Assembly (NCBI GenBank): GCA_963808455.1
Contig: CAWEHT010000359.1
Location: 1 to 38,031 of the forward strand
Direction: 5' to 3'
DNA length: 38,031 nucleotides
Source: CAWEHT01 sp963808455
GTDB lineage: Bacteria > Chloroflexota > Anaerolineae > CG2-30-64-16
Part shown: positions 20,058 to 28,754 of the stretch, one piece after another
How the letters are laid out: every line of letters starts with the position of its first letter
How positions within the stretch are numbered: position 1 is the first letter of the stretch
Notes under the pieces: generated by a model
Seen by the model: only the letters and a program-made list of their open reading frames with translations
Database searches by the model: none
Told to the model about the DNA's origin: nothing
Position numbers and translations under genes: made by a program

Positions 20058-22121
20058 ATGTCGCTATCCACGGGGCAGGTACTGAATAACCGCTATCGTA
20101 TCGACGCGTTGACCGGCGAGGGCGGTTTCGGCGCGGTCTATCGAGCCTGGGATACCGTCCTCAACCGCACGTGCGCCGTCAAAGAGAACCTGGATACCAG
20201 CCCGGCCGCGGTGGACCAGTTCCAGCGTGAGGCGGTGATCCTGGCCAGCCTGAAGCACCCCAGCCTCCCGGAGGTCACCGATCACTTCATCATCCCCGGC
20301 CAGGGGCAGTACCTGGTGATGGACTTTGTCGAGGGCCAGAGCCTGGCCGAGGTCATCCGAGAACGGCGCGGCCGCCTGAGCGAGGCGGAGGCGCTGCCGT
20401 GGATCGAGGAGATTTGCGATGCCCTCATCTACCTTCACTCGCAGATCCGGCCCATCATCCACCGCGACGTGAAGCCGCAGAACATCATCATCACCCCCGC
20501 CGGCCAGGCGATGCTCGTGGACTTCGGCATCTCGAAGGTCTTCGACGAGTCGATGAGAACGAGAACCGGCAGCCAGGCCGTCACAACCGGTTTTTCGCCG
20601 CCCGAACAGTACGGCATGGGCACGACCGACGCGCGCTCGGACGTGTATGCGCTGGGCGCCACGCTCTACACCGCGCTCACAGGCCAGGTGCCCCCCGATG
20701 CGATCGAGCGGGTGGCCGAGGACGCAGCCCTGGTGCCGCCGAGCAAACTGAACCCCGGCGTGTCGCTGGCCACGCAGGCCGCCATTCTGAAGGCGATGGA
20801 CCCGCACGCCACCCAGCGTTTCCAGACCGCCCAACAGCTGGGCCAGGCGCTGAAGGGCGGGGCGCTTCCCGGCGCGGCAGCCGCTTCGCCCGAACCGGCC
20901 GCCGAGGCGCCCACCCTGCGAACAACCGGCAAGCCCGGCGCCGCCATCGCGCAGATGGGGCAGGCGCCGGGGGGCGGATCGCTCTCCGGAGCGGCTGCCG
21001 GTTCGGGCGAACCGGCTGCCGAGGCGCCCACCGTTCGAGCACCCTACGAGCCCATCGCCGCAATGCCCACGGCCCGCGTTCCCGGCGACCTCGCCCCGGC
21101 CAGGCCGGTGCGGGCGGCGCGATCGGGGCTGCTGCTGGGCGTGGTGGCGGGGCTGCTGCTGATCGGTGCCGCGGCCCTGGCCTTCACAGGACACCTTTCT
21201 CTCAAGGGTTTGCCGGCCCTCGGCGGCGCACAGGCGGAAAGCACGGGATCGGCAAGCCTGCCGGGCGGGACGCCGGCGGCGGGCGCGACCCTTGCCCAGG
21301 CCATTCCTACGGCTTCGCCGGCGGCGGGCGCGGGCACCGGCAGTTATGGCCAGGGCGGCACCCCTACCCCGAGCCTGCCCAAGGCCGTCTTCTGGCAGCG
21401 CTACGACGTTGACATCGCCATCGAAAAGAGCGGGGATTTCCGGGTCCGGGAGACGCAGGGGCTGGTATTCACCGGTGGCCTCTTCAGCTGGGGCGAGCAA
21501 AATATCGACCTCGTTCGCCTGAGCGACATCACCGGCATCACGGTGAGAGAAGAGAACGGCCCGGTTTACACCCAGTCCAGCGGCGGCGCCCCCTTCACTT
21601 TCAGCGTCTCGACACAGTACGACACATCGAGGGGGGTTAACCAGCGTGCCATCCGCTATCACTTCCCACCCAGCGAGAACATGCTGCGCACCATCATCAT
21701 CGCGTACACGGTCTCCGGCGCGCTGCGCTACTACCCCCAGAACGGTGTGGATCAGCTCTACTGGAAAGCCATAGGAGTGTCCAACGGGCAGCGCGTGCAA
21801 TCGTCCACGATCACGCTGCACGCGCCTCCGGGAGCCACGTTCACCAACTACGGCATCTACGGCGCCAGCCGGCGGGCCACCTTCCGGAAAGGCCAGACAA
21901 GTGCCACCATCGTCGTCAATGGGCCGCTGAATGCAGGCGCCGACGTGGAAGCCGTGGCCGAATGGCCGCATGGCATCGTGGGAGGCTCGGCACAGCCGTG
22001 GCAGCAAGCCATCGATGCCCAGTCGAACGCAATGAGCGTGGCAGAATACCAGGCCTTCCGTAGTGTCGAACGACCTACCCATGGACAGCGATGCGGGGGT
22101 CACGCCACGAGCAGCCAATGA
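20058..22121 (+). CDS. membrane Ser/Thr protein kinase with DUF2207-like extracellular domain
   Basis: A 687-aa Hanks-type kinase. The kinase domain (residues about 12-270) shows GEGGFGAVYRAWD, catalytic Lys in CAVKENL, HRDVKPQNIIITPAG, DFGISKVFDE and PPEQYGMGTTDARSDVYALG. An Ala/Pro/Gly linker follows with a repeated motif (GAAAASPEPAAEAPT and GAAAGSGEPAAEAPT). One transmembrane segment (GLLLGVVAGLLLIGAAALAF, about 355-376) leads to an outside domain of about 220 residues that resembles the beta-rich DUF2207 domain (YDVDIAIEKSGDFRVRETQG, RAIRYHFPPSENM, RYYPQNGVDQLYWKAIG). ATG 20058 has GGAGGG upstream. The last 20 residues look unrelated to the domain, so the end may be altered. DUF2207 proteins usually have further membrane segments. 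It is a standalone gene converging with the minus-strand run. Confidence 0.85.
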   Translation: MSLSTGQVLNNRYRIDALTGEGGFGAVYRAWDTVLNRTCAVKENLDTSPAAVDQFQREAVILASLKHPSLPEVTDHFIIPGQGQYLVMDFVEGQSLAEVIRERRGRLSEAEALPWIEEICDALIYLHSQIRPIIHRDVKPQNIIITPAGQAMLVDFGISKVFDESMRTRTGSQAVTTGFSPPEQYGMGTTDARSDVYALGATLYTALTGQVPPDAIERVAEDAALVPPSKLNPGVSLATQAAILKAMDPHATQRFQTAQQLGQALKGGALPGAAAASPEPAAEAPTLRTTGKPGAAIAQMGQAPGGGSLSGAAAGSGEPAAEAPTVRAPYEPIAAMPTARVPGDLAPARPVRAARSGLLLGVVAGLLLIGAAALAFTGHLSLKGLPALGGAQAESTGSASLPGGTPAAGATLAQAIPTASPAAGAGTGSYGQGGTPTPSLPKAVFWQRYDVDIAIEKSGDFRVRETQGLVFTGGLFSWGEQNIDLVRLSDITGITVREENGPVYTQSSGGAPFTFSVSTQYDTSRGVNQRAIRYHFPPSENMLRTIIIAYTVSGALRYYPQNGVDQLYWKAIGVSNGQRVQSSTITLHAPPGATFTNYGIYGASRRATFRKGQTSATIVVNGPLNAGADVEAVAEWPHGIVGGSAQPWQQAIDAQSNAMSVAEYQAFRSVERPTHGQRCGGHATSSQ

Positions 22122-22579
22122 TTGAAGAGCCACCCGCCCAGGAGTCCGGCGAGGCAGCCTACTGCCACCTGGTAGGGCGTGTGGCCGAGGATTTCACGAA
22201 GCCGATCTTCCGTCCAGGGCTCGCCGCTGAGCAATTCGTCGACGATGCGGTTGATCATCCGGGCATGCGTGCCGGCGGCACGCCGGATGCCGGCAGCGTC
22301 GTACATGACGACCAGGGCCATGACGCTCGAAATGGCGAAGACGGTCGAGCCAAAGCCGTCATTGAGCCCCACACTCATGGCCAGGGCCGAGACCAGGGCG
22401 CTGTGTGAGCTGGGCATGCCGCCCGGGGCGATCAGCAGGTCCAGGTCGATCCGATGATCGAGCAGCGCTCGGGAGATGAATTTCCACAGCTGGACCAGGC
22501 ACCACGTGATGACGGGCGCCCACAGGTTACGGTTTTGCAGAAATGCCCCTGGGTGCACGCTCTCTGCCAGACTCATCAT
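22100..22579 (-). CDS. DUF212 / divergent PAP2 family membrane protein
   Basis: The protein (about 159 aa) matches the divergent PAP2 family: NRNLWAPVITWCLVQLWKFI, the signature GGMPSSHSALVSALAMSVGL, VFAISSVMALVVMYDAAGIR and the C-terminal LREILGHTPYQVAVGCLAGL. Members are integral membrane proteins related to acid phosphatases; the substrate is unknown. The start at 22579 (ATGATGAGT) overlaps the xseB stop as ATGA, so it is the last gene of the minus-strand run selD - lipid kinase - xseA - xseB. The gene is intact and converges with the kinase, their ends overlapping by about 20 nt. Confidence 0.88.
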   Translation of the reverse strand: MMSLAESVHPGAFLQNRNLWAPVITWCLVQLWKFISRALLDHRIDLDLLIAPGGMPSSHSALVSALAMSVGLNDGFGSTVFAISSVMALVVMYDAAGIRRAAGTHARMINRIVDELLSGEPWTEDRLREILGHTPYQVAVGCLAGLLGGWLFNHWLLVA

Positions 22580-22816
22580 TCGGATTGCCAACCGTCGAAG
22601 GGCTGCGCGGCCAGGCTGCCGTCGGTGCGCGTGGTCAGCTCGCGCACGCGCAGCTCAGCCGCGTCGAGCTGGGCATTGCATTGTTCGGCCAGCGTCGCGC
22701 AGCGCTCGAACAAGACGAGTGACTCGGCCAGAGAGAGGTCGCCCTCCTCGAGGCGCTGCACGCTCTGCTCCAACTCGCGATAGAATCTTCTCGAAAGGCT
22801 GCGCTTCTTCGTTCAT
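22576..22816 (-). CDS. xseB: exodeoxyribonuclease VII small subunit
   Basis: XseB assembles with XseA into the nuclease that degrades single-stranded DNA. The sequence reads MNEEAQPFEK, then after one extra base at about 22787 FYRELEQSVQRLEEGDLSLA and ESLVLFERCATLAEQCNAQL, matching the family helix pattern and its usual 75-80 aa length. The start ATG 22816 has a weak AGGTG upstream. The gene lies 42 nt downstream of xseA on the same strand and overlaps the DUF212 gene by four bases. The frameshift is a single A in GAGAAGATTC and may be an error. Confidence 0.85.
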
Positions 22817-22858
22817 GCTACTGCACCTGCCTCATGATCAATTGAGCCGGCGGCGGGC

Positions 22859-24065
22859 TCACGCGCGCACATCGGCATCGAAGGAGCCGTCGGCCACACG
22901 AACGCGAATGACGTCGCCCGGCTGCACCTGGGCTCGAGAGGTAACTACCGCCCCACCCGAAGTGCTGACGAGGGCGTAACCGCGGGCCAGCACCGCCGAC
23001 GGGTCAAGACCTGCCAGCACCCGCTGTTGGCCCTGCAAGTGGTCGCGCAGGCTCCGCAAGCGATGCCAGATGGCGAGATCGGCCCGCCGGCCCAGGCCAT
23101 CGATGCGCTGGCGGTCACGCGCCAGCTGCGGCCCCGGCGCCAGGCGAGCCAGTTTGCCGCGAAGGTGCTCCAGCTCACCTCGCGCGCTGCCCACGTCTCT
23201 GGTGATCTGGGCCGCGGCGCGGGCGTGCAGCTCGCCGACGTGGGCGGCCAGGTCACGGGCATCGGGCACGGCCGCCAGCGCAGCGCCCGTCGGGGTAGAG
23301 GCGCGCCGGTCTGCCACAAAATCCGCGATGCTGAAGTCGGTCTCGTGACCGATGCCGCTGATGACGGGCACGTGCGAAGCGGCGATGGCCCGCGCGACCC
23401 GCTCGTCATTGAAGGCCTTGAGTTCCTCCAGCGAGCCACCACCCCGAGCCAGGATGATGGCATCCAGCGGCTCCCGGCTTTCAGACCAGCAATTCAAGGC
23501 TGCCAGCGCTGCGACGATGCCGCGCGGGGCCTCGTCGCCTTGCACCGGCGTGGGGGCCAGCAGTACCTCTACCATCGGGAAACGCGTGGCCAGGGTGCGC
23601 AGGACGTCGCGGAGGGCCGCCGCACCGGCCGATGTTGCCAGGCCGAGCCGGCGCGGCAGGGCCGGCAGAGGCCGCTTTCGTTCGGCCGCGAACAAGCCTT
23701 CGGCTTCCAGCTGCTCCTTCAAGCGCTGGAATTCTTGCCACAGCCAGCCTGTGCCGTCCTGCTGTAGCCTGTCAACGTATGAGCTGGTAGTTGCCTTGCT
23801 GTTCGTAGATGGAGATGTAGCCATGCGCCACGACCGCATCGCCGTCGTGCGGCAGCCGGATGCTGCCGGCCTGCGTGCGCCACATCACGGCCCGGATGGA
23901 GCCGCCGGCGTCCTTCAGGGTGAAATAGCAGTGCCCGGACGCGGCCTGTTTGAAATTGGAGATCTCGCCGGACAGCCAGACGTCGGCCAGGAACAGGTCG
24001 TCGCCCAACAGCGCCTTGATGTAAGCGTTGACCTGCGAGACAGTGTAGACGGTGGAAAGCGGCAT
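22859..24065 (-). CDS. xseA: exodeoxyribonuclease VII large subunit, one frameshift
   Basis: XseA is the catalytic subunit of exonuclease VII. The N-terminal OB-fold reads MPLSTVYTVSQVNAYIKALL, then VWLSGEISNFKQAASGHCYF. After a frame change near 23778 the catalytic domain follows: LGLATSAGAAALRDVLRTLA, LDAIILARGGGSLEELKAFN, VISGIGHETDFSIADFVADR and RASTPTGAALAAVPD, then a coiled-coil and the C-terminal VLARGYALVSTSGG. About 400 aa, the normal size. ATG 24065 is preferred (AAAGG seven bases upstream); an ATG at 24083 is in frame with a poorer site. Neighbour xseB follows directly. Confidence 0.88.
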
Positions 24066-24090
24066 GGCAGGACCTTTGTACATCCCGAAA

Positions 24091-24111
24091 CCGGGCTCCT
24101 ATCGGGAGCCC
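24091..24111 (-). promoter_or_regulatory. intergenic hairpin upstream of xseA
   Basis: An 8-bp GC-rich stem (CGGGCTCC/GGAGCCCG) with a 5-nt loop lies between the lipid kinase stop and the xseA start. There is no U-run, so it is not a clear terminator. It could influence mRNA stability or expression of xseA. Confidence 0.4.
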
Positions 24112-24148
24112 GTCGATGGCCTCGAGCACACGCTCGCCACGCAGCCTG

Positions 24149-25191
24149 TCATCCGTTGCTCCGGCCGGTAAGGACTGTCTGCGCATCACGGGCCAGGTGA
24201 GAGACCCAATCCACGACGCTCTCCGGCGGGCGCAAGGCTGCTCCGGCGAGAAACAGATCGGGTGGCGCCGTGGTTGGCACCAGGAGCTTCAGGGCCCACG
24301 GCACGATTTCAATGACTGCGGGCGTGTGTCCGATCGTGTCGCCGTCCACGTGCACGGGCAAGGGGCGAACGCTGACGATCTCGATCCGGCGTGCTTGATA
24401 GAATTTGACTTCCGGGAGCTGTTGCCGGCGGTCGAGCAGCAAGCGCAAGGAACGCCCAAAGGTCCACAGCGGGTGGCGCCCGTTGAACGAGTACACATCC
24501 AACCAGCCGTCATCCAGCATGGCACGGGGTGCCATCTTGAACCAGGCGCCATAGAGCTGGATGTTGTTCGCCACCAACATCACGAGGCGCTGGCGGAGGC
24601 GCCGCCCGTTGAACGCGCACGACCGCGCGGGTCCCCTGGTAATCGCGCAGCGTATCCAGCGCGGCCACGGCAAAGGCCAGGATGCCGAGCCGGTGCTTGC
24701 GCTCGGGCTCGGCATCCACGGCCCTGGTCACCTGGGCATCGAAGCCTATCCCGCTCCAGCAGAGGAAATGGCGTGAAAGCCCTCCTGCCACATCGGCCCG
24801 TCCCACATCCACGGTGCGCACCTGTCCCTCCAGCAGCAGGTTGAGGGCGTCCAAAAGGGGTCGCGGGCGGAACCCGCCGGGAACGGGCAGGTTCAACTGC
24901 CGGGCCATCACGTTGCCCGTGCCGCCCGGCAAGACCCCGAGCGCGGTCTCGGACCCTACCAGGCCATCGGCGATCTGGGCGACGGTGCCGTCACCCCCAA
25001 GGGCCAACACCAGGCCAAAGCCCCTCTCGGCGGCGCGCCGCGCAAAGAGGGTGGCGTCGCTTTGGCTTCCGGTCGCTTGCACTCCGGCGATCTCCCAGCC
25101 CGCGCTCCGCCAGGGCCGCCTGCATCAGCCGTAGGTCTTCCAGTTTGTCGCGCTGCCCTGCTATGGGGTTATGGATGATGCAGGCTTTCAT
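24149..25191 (-). CDS. diacylglycerol/lipid kinase (YegS/DagK family), two frameshifts
   Basis: The protein (about 345 aa after correction) starts MKACIIHNPIAGQRDKLEDL. After one extra G at about 25098 it continues IAGVQATGSQSDATLFARRA with the catalytic-domain motifs LVLALGGDGTVAQIADGL and LGVLPGGTGNVMARQLNLPV (the GGDGT and PxGT-type nucleotide-binding motifs). After a second indel near 24616 it ends with FNGRRLRQRLVMLVANN, YGAWFKMAPRAMLDDGWLDV and VHVDGDTIGHTPAVIEIVP. It phosphorylates diacylglycerol or a related lipid at the membrane; the exact substrate cannot be told. It starts five bases after the selD stop, so the two are co-transcribed. Confidence 0.85.
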
Positions 25192-25196
25192 GGCCC

Positions 25197-26246
25197 TCAG
25201 ACGATCTCGATGCCCTGACCGGCGACGACTTCGCCGATCACCCAGGCCGGTTGAGCGCGGGCCGAGCAGTAGCTCGTAAAAGTCGCCAGGCCGGCGGGCG
25301 GGGTGGCAACCAACAGACCACCCGAGGTCTGCGGGTCGTGAAGCAGGGTCTCCTGCCAGTCGGCCAGTTTCTTCGTATAGGTGACCCAGCGATCGTAATA
25401 CTTGTGGTTGTCGTGCGCGCCCCCCGGCAGGATCCAGGCCGAGGCGTACTGCCAGGCCCCGGGCAGCCAGGGCAAAGCGTCAAAGTCCAGCCGCAGGCGG
25501 ACGCCGGCGGACTGGGCCATCTCGTAGGCATGTCCGATCAGGCCAAACCCGGTGATATCTGTCGCGGCGCGGACACCGCTAGCCAGCGCAGCCTGCGAAG
25601 CGATCCGGTTGACCCGGATCATGCTGGCAACGGCGGCGTCAACGTGTTCCGGCTCAGAGCGGCCTTGCTTCAGCGCGGTGGTGATGGTCCCCGTGCCGAG
25701 CGGCTTGGTGAGGACCAGCAGGTCTCCCGGACGGGCACCGCCTTTGGTCAGAAGGCGTGCCGGGTGGGCCAGCCCTGTCACGGCCAATCCGTACTTGGGC
25801 TCCTTGTCCTGGATGGTATGGCCGCCGGCGATGGGCGCGCCCACCGAACGCACGACGTCGGCCCCTCCCCGCAAGATATCGGCCAGGATAGCCACAGGCA
25901 GGTCGGGTGGAAAAGCCGCAATGTTGAGGGCGAAGATGACCTCGCCTCCCATGGCGTACACGTCGCTCAGGGCGTTGGCTGCGGCGATGGCCCCGAACTC
26001 GTAAGCGGTATCCACGATGGGCGTAAAGAAATCGACCGTCTGCACGATGGCCTGTTCATCGTTGAGCCGGTAGACGGCCGCGTCGTCCACAGCGCCCAGA
26101 CCGATGGTCAGGGCGGGATATGCTCCGGCCGGAAATATGTCTCCCAGTTGGCGCAGGACCTGCGCCAATGCCTCAGCGGGCATTTTCGACGCTCAGCCGG
26201 CGCATGAGCTGAGACTGGTGAGCTTGATGATCTCTTCCCGTGTCAT
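25197..26246 (-). CDS. selD: selenide, water dikinase (selenophosphate synthetase) with selenocysteine at the catalytic position
   Basis: SelD makes selenophosphate from selenide and ATP, the selenium donor for Sec and selenouridine. The frame starts MTREEIIKLTSLSSCAG, meets TGA at 26195-26193, and continues ASKMPAEALAQVLRQLGDIF. Aligned with E. coli SelD (GAGCGCK) the TGA falls on catalytic Cys17 and the lysine on Lys20. A bacterial SECIS hairpin follows 24 nt later. Downstream the protein is intact: GLGAVDDAAVYRLNDEQAIV, VYAMGGEVIFALNIAAFPP, GGHTIQDKEPKYGLAVTG, DITGFGLIGHAYEMAQSAGV and DPQTSGGLLVATPP. The ATG at 26246 has AGAGGGA upstream and a good promoter. Calling it from the ATG at 26183 would miss the active site. 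First gene of the minus-strand run. Confidence 0.92.
26148..26168 (-). promoter_or_regulatory. bacterial SECIS element in selD
   Basis: On the minus strand a perfect 9-bp stem (TTGGCGCAG/CTGCGCCAA) has the loop GTC, so the tip reads GCAGGTCCTGC. The E. coli fdhF SECIS apex is GCAGGTCTGC, with the G and U contacted by SelB. The hairpin begins 24 nt after the UGA, within the normal distance. Confidence 0.85.
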
Positions 26247-26265
26247 GGCTTTCCCTCTGACTTGC

Positions 26266-26295
26266 ATTATACCCAGGCCGGCCGCGCCGGGTCAA
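26266..26295 (-). promoter_or_regulatory. promoter of the selD operon
   Basis: Minus-strand TTGACC (26295-26290) and TATAAT (26271-26266) are separated by 18 nt. The start site would lie about 15 nt upstream of the selD ATG. It is divergent from the cooC promoter. Confidence 0.8.
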
Positions 26296-26321
26296 ACATG
26301 AAAGCCACGCGGCCACGAGAA

Positions 26322-26350
26322 TTGCTTTGGCGCGGCCGACACTGTAGAAT
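26322..26350 (+). promoter_or_regulatory. promoter of cooC
   Basis: TTGCTT (26322-26327) and TAGAAT (26345-26350) are spaced by exactly 17 nt, followed at a normal distance by GAGGAGG and the ATG at 26377. Confidence 0.65.
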
Positions 26351-26376
26351 GGCTCCATCCCGTTGAGGAGGCAGAC

Positions 26377-27151
26377 ATGCCCAAAATTGCGATTACCGGC
26401 AAGGGAGGCGTCGGCAAGACGACGCTGACCGCGTTGCTATCCCATATCTACGCGCAGCAAGGCCAGGATGTGATCGCCATCGATGCCGACCCGGCAGGCA
26501 ATCTGGGCCTGGCCTTTGGCCTGCCGGCCACCCTGGATGCCGAGCTCAAGCCTATCGCCGAGATGGAGAGCCTGATCTACGAGCGTACCGGCGCGCAGCC
26601 GGGCACGGTCGGCGGATGGTTCAAACTCAACCCCAAAGTCAACGACATCCCCGATAGCCTGAGCATCCGCTACAAGAACGTGCGGCTCTTGCGTCTGGGC
26701 ACGGTGCGTGGGGCCGGGGCGGGCTGCCTCTGTCCGGAAAACGCCCTGCTCAAGGCACTGGTGACGCATCTCTTGTTGCGCCGCGATCAGACGCTGCTGC
26801 TCGATATGGAGGCCGGGGTCGAGCACCTGGGGCGTGCCACGGCCAGCGCGGTGGATGCATTTCTCATCGTCGTCGAGCCGGGCTTGCGCAGCCTGGGCAC
26901 GGCCACGCAGATCCGCGAGCTGGCACAAGGCATCGGCGTCACACGCATTTACCTGGTGGCCAACAAGACGCGCGGCCCGCAGGATGAGGAATTCATCCGG
27001 CAGCACGCGCCGGATGTGCCACTTCTCGGAGCCTTGCCCTTTAGCGTGGCGGCGCTGGCAGCGGACCAGGCAGGCGCTGCCGTCTTCGAGCAGGCCCCGG
27101 AACTGTTGGAGGCGGCCCGCGGCATCGCGCCGCGCCCTGGCCGCCCAATAG
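26377..27151 (+). CDS. cooC: CooC-type CO dehydrogenase nickel-insertion ATPase
   Basis: CooC is a MinD-family ATPase that helps load nickel into carbon monoxide dehydrogenase. Motifs: deviant Walker A ITGKGGVGKTTLTALLSHIY (residues about 5-24), IDADPAGNLGLAFGLP, a CxC metal-binding pair in GAGAGCLCPENALLKALV (about 110-127), Walker B LLLDMEAGVEHLGRATASAV and YLVANKTRGPQDEEF. The 3' end carries a one-base change near 27130; the natural end is ARALAAQ with TAG 27149-27151, immediately before the terminator. The uncorrected frame runs on spuriously to 27330. About 258 aa, normal. No CODH genes are in the window, so the target enzyme must lie elsewhere. Confidence 0.85.
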
Positions 27152-27174
27152 GTCGAACGCGCGGGCGGGTTCTC

Positions 27175-27208
27175 GCCAACGCCGGCCGCCCGGGCGGCCG
27201 GCGTTGGC
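27175..27208 (+). terminator. terminator-like perfect palindrome after cooC
   Basis: A perfect 34-bp inverted repeat (17-nt arms starting GCCAACGCCGGCCGCCC) is followed by TGTCTTT. The long stem and short T-rich tail right after the cooC stop indicate a Rho-independent terminator, which could also work in the other direction. Confidence 0.75.
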
Positions 27209-27393
27209 TGTCTTTCGAACAAAGCCTGTACAAAGTGTCTACGTTGTTACTGAATGGCTCCGGTCATTATGCTAGTCTGACTCAGGATGATTTGGGGGTG
27301 AGGCCAACGATGTTTGATTGCCGGCCGTGACGTGCCGGGCAGTCGATCAGCGGGGCAGGCCCTGCGAAGGCGCCGGCCGAAGGAGATCCGTAC

Positions 27394-28410
27394 GTGAGAG
27401 ACATGCCGCGGTTCAGTGGTTATGATGCCAGCCCCGTCTATACTATGAAGACCGTGGTGCAGCAGACCGGCATTACGCCCACGACGCTGCGGGCCTGGGA
27501 AAGACGTTACGGCATATTGCAACCCGATCGCACCGATGGCGGCTACCGGTTGTATTCGGAGCAAGACATCGCTCTGCTCCGCTGGCTGAAAAGCCAGATC
27601 GAAGCGGGTATCAACATTGGCAGGGCGGTGGCCTTGCTGGATTTGAAGGGCTCTGGCAAGGCCGAGGGCGCTGGGCCGCTGCTGCCGGCCTCTCCCGCGG
27701 CCGCCCCGGCCGCCCCGGCAGCCCGCTTCAGAGCCAGTGCTGAGCCCGAGGTCCCGACCCTTTATCCCGATACGCACCACACCGGCGCCATTACCCAAGA
27801 GCTGCTGCATGCGCTGATGGCTTTTTGCGAGACGAAGGCGGGCACGATCCTCTCCGAGGCTTTTGCTTTGCACTCCTACGAGGTCGTCACCGAGCACATC
27901 ATCGTGCCCGCGCTGCTCGAGGCCGGCGAGCGCTGGCAGCTCGGTTCGGCGACCGTGGTGCAGGCCAACTTTGTGATCACTTTCCTACGCCAGAAGATCA
28001 GCTCCATGCTGGCCGCTTACAGCCAGCCGAGCTCAGGGCCGCTGGCGATCGTGGGCTCGGGGCCGGGAGAGTGGCACGATATCGGGATCCTGCTCGTCGC
28101 GCTGGCCCTGCGCCGGCAGGGGTGGCGCGTGCTGTATATGGGGCAGAATGTGCCTGCTTCACAGCTGGTCGGCGAACTGCCACGGCTGAAACCGGAGCTC
28201 GTGTGCCTGTCGGCGACGATGGCCGAGAGCGCTACCCGGTTGTTGCAGGCCGTCGACAATATCAGGCGGCTGCCGGAGCCGCGCCCCCGCCTCTTGATCG
28301 GCGGCCGGGCCATGAATCTCTATCCTGAGCTGCGTGATCAACTCCCCGAAGCCTACCTGGGTGCCACCGCCAGCGCGGCCATCGAGGCCCTGAGCCGGCC
28401 TGCGGACTGA
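27394..28410 (+). CDS. MerR-family regulator with B12-binding domain
   Basis: A 338-aa regulator of the LitR/CarH architecture. The MerR winged helix (residues about 12-82) contains YTMKTVVQQTGITPTTLRAW, ERRYGILQPDRTDGGYRLYS and LRWLKSQIEAGINIGRAVAL. An Ala/Pro linker is followed by a helical cap (LLHALMAFCETKAGTILSEA) and a Rossmann B12-binding domain with the cobalamin motif E-x-H-x-x-G in GPGEWHDIGILLVALALRRQ, then VLYMGQNVPASQLV and LLIGGRAMNLYPEL. In CarH/LitR photoreceptors the cap has W-x9-EH; here the W is present (ERWQLGSATVVQANF) but EH is AN, so light sensing through adenosylcobalamin is doubtful. The start is GTG 27394 with AAGGAG nine bases upstream. Target genes are unknown. Confidence 0.88.
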   Translation: MRDMPRFSGYDASPVYTMKTVVQQTGITPTTLRAWERRYGILQPDRTDGGYRLYSEQDIALLRWLKSQIEAGINIGRAVALLDLKGSGKAEGAGPLLPASPAAAPAAPAARFRASAEPEVPTLYPDTHHTGAITQELLHALMAFCETKAGTILSEAFALHSYEVVTEHIIVPALLEAGERWQLGSATVVQANFVITFLRQKISSMLAAYSQPSSGPLAIVGSGPGEWHDIGILLVALALRRQGWRVLYMGQNVPASQLVGELPRLKPELVCLSATMAESATRLLQAVDNIRRLPEPRPRLLIGGRAMNLYPELRDQLPEAYLGATASAAIEALSRPAD

Positions 28411-28659
28411 AGTTCAACCGCGCGATCCGTGCTGCTGGATCGTGGAATTTCCCCGTCTCGCGTGGGTTCGACAGGCGCCCGGAACCTTCCAAAGGGCTCG
28501 TACGTCTTCATGACTGTAGGGCGGAGTTGCGGGCCAATTGTGTTCTGGCCTACGTACTCTGCCTCCGAATACACCCGGCAATGTCGGTAATTTCTACTAC
28601 ATAAGGATGTTAGAAAACACTGGAGTTTACAAAAAAACTCCCTAATTCTTGTACAAACT
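28411..28659. other. intergenic, nothing firmly recognised
   Basis: About 250 bases between the MerR gene and the crp-like promoter. A small hairpin GATCC...GGATC lies at 28424-28441. The last 100 bases become AT-rich toward the promoter. No gene is seen. Confidence 0.5.
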
Positions 28660-28688
28660 CTTGACAAGGGCGGTATTTTTGTTGTAAA
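28660..28688 (+). promoter_or_regulatory. promoter of the Crp/Fnr gene
   Basis: A consensus TTGACA at about 28660-28665 is followed after 16 nt by TGTAAA (4 of 6 -10 bases) in an AT-rich stretch. The transcript would have a leader of about 60 nt before the ATG at 28755. Confidence 0.6.
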
Positions 28689-28754
28689 GTCGCGATTGAA
28701 ATTCGAATATTGCTAGGAAAACCGTCTGAGCAGTACCAGTACAGGAGGCGGGAC

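Noticed and set aside
20064..22133. 689-codon open frame on the minus strand opposite the kinase
   Set aside because: It mirrors the kinase codon for codon, has no domain resemblance and is rich in Arg/Gly/Gln as expected of an antisense shadow in high-GC DNA.
24091..24111. Hairpin before xseA as a terminator
   Set aside because: No U-run follows on the minus strand, so it is listed only as an intergenic hairpin.
27152..27330. C-terminal extension of CooC
   Set aside because: The extension translates a terminator palindrome. A one-base change near 27130 restores the family end at 27151.
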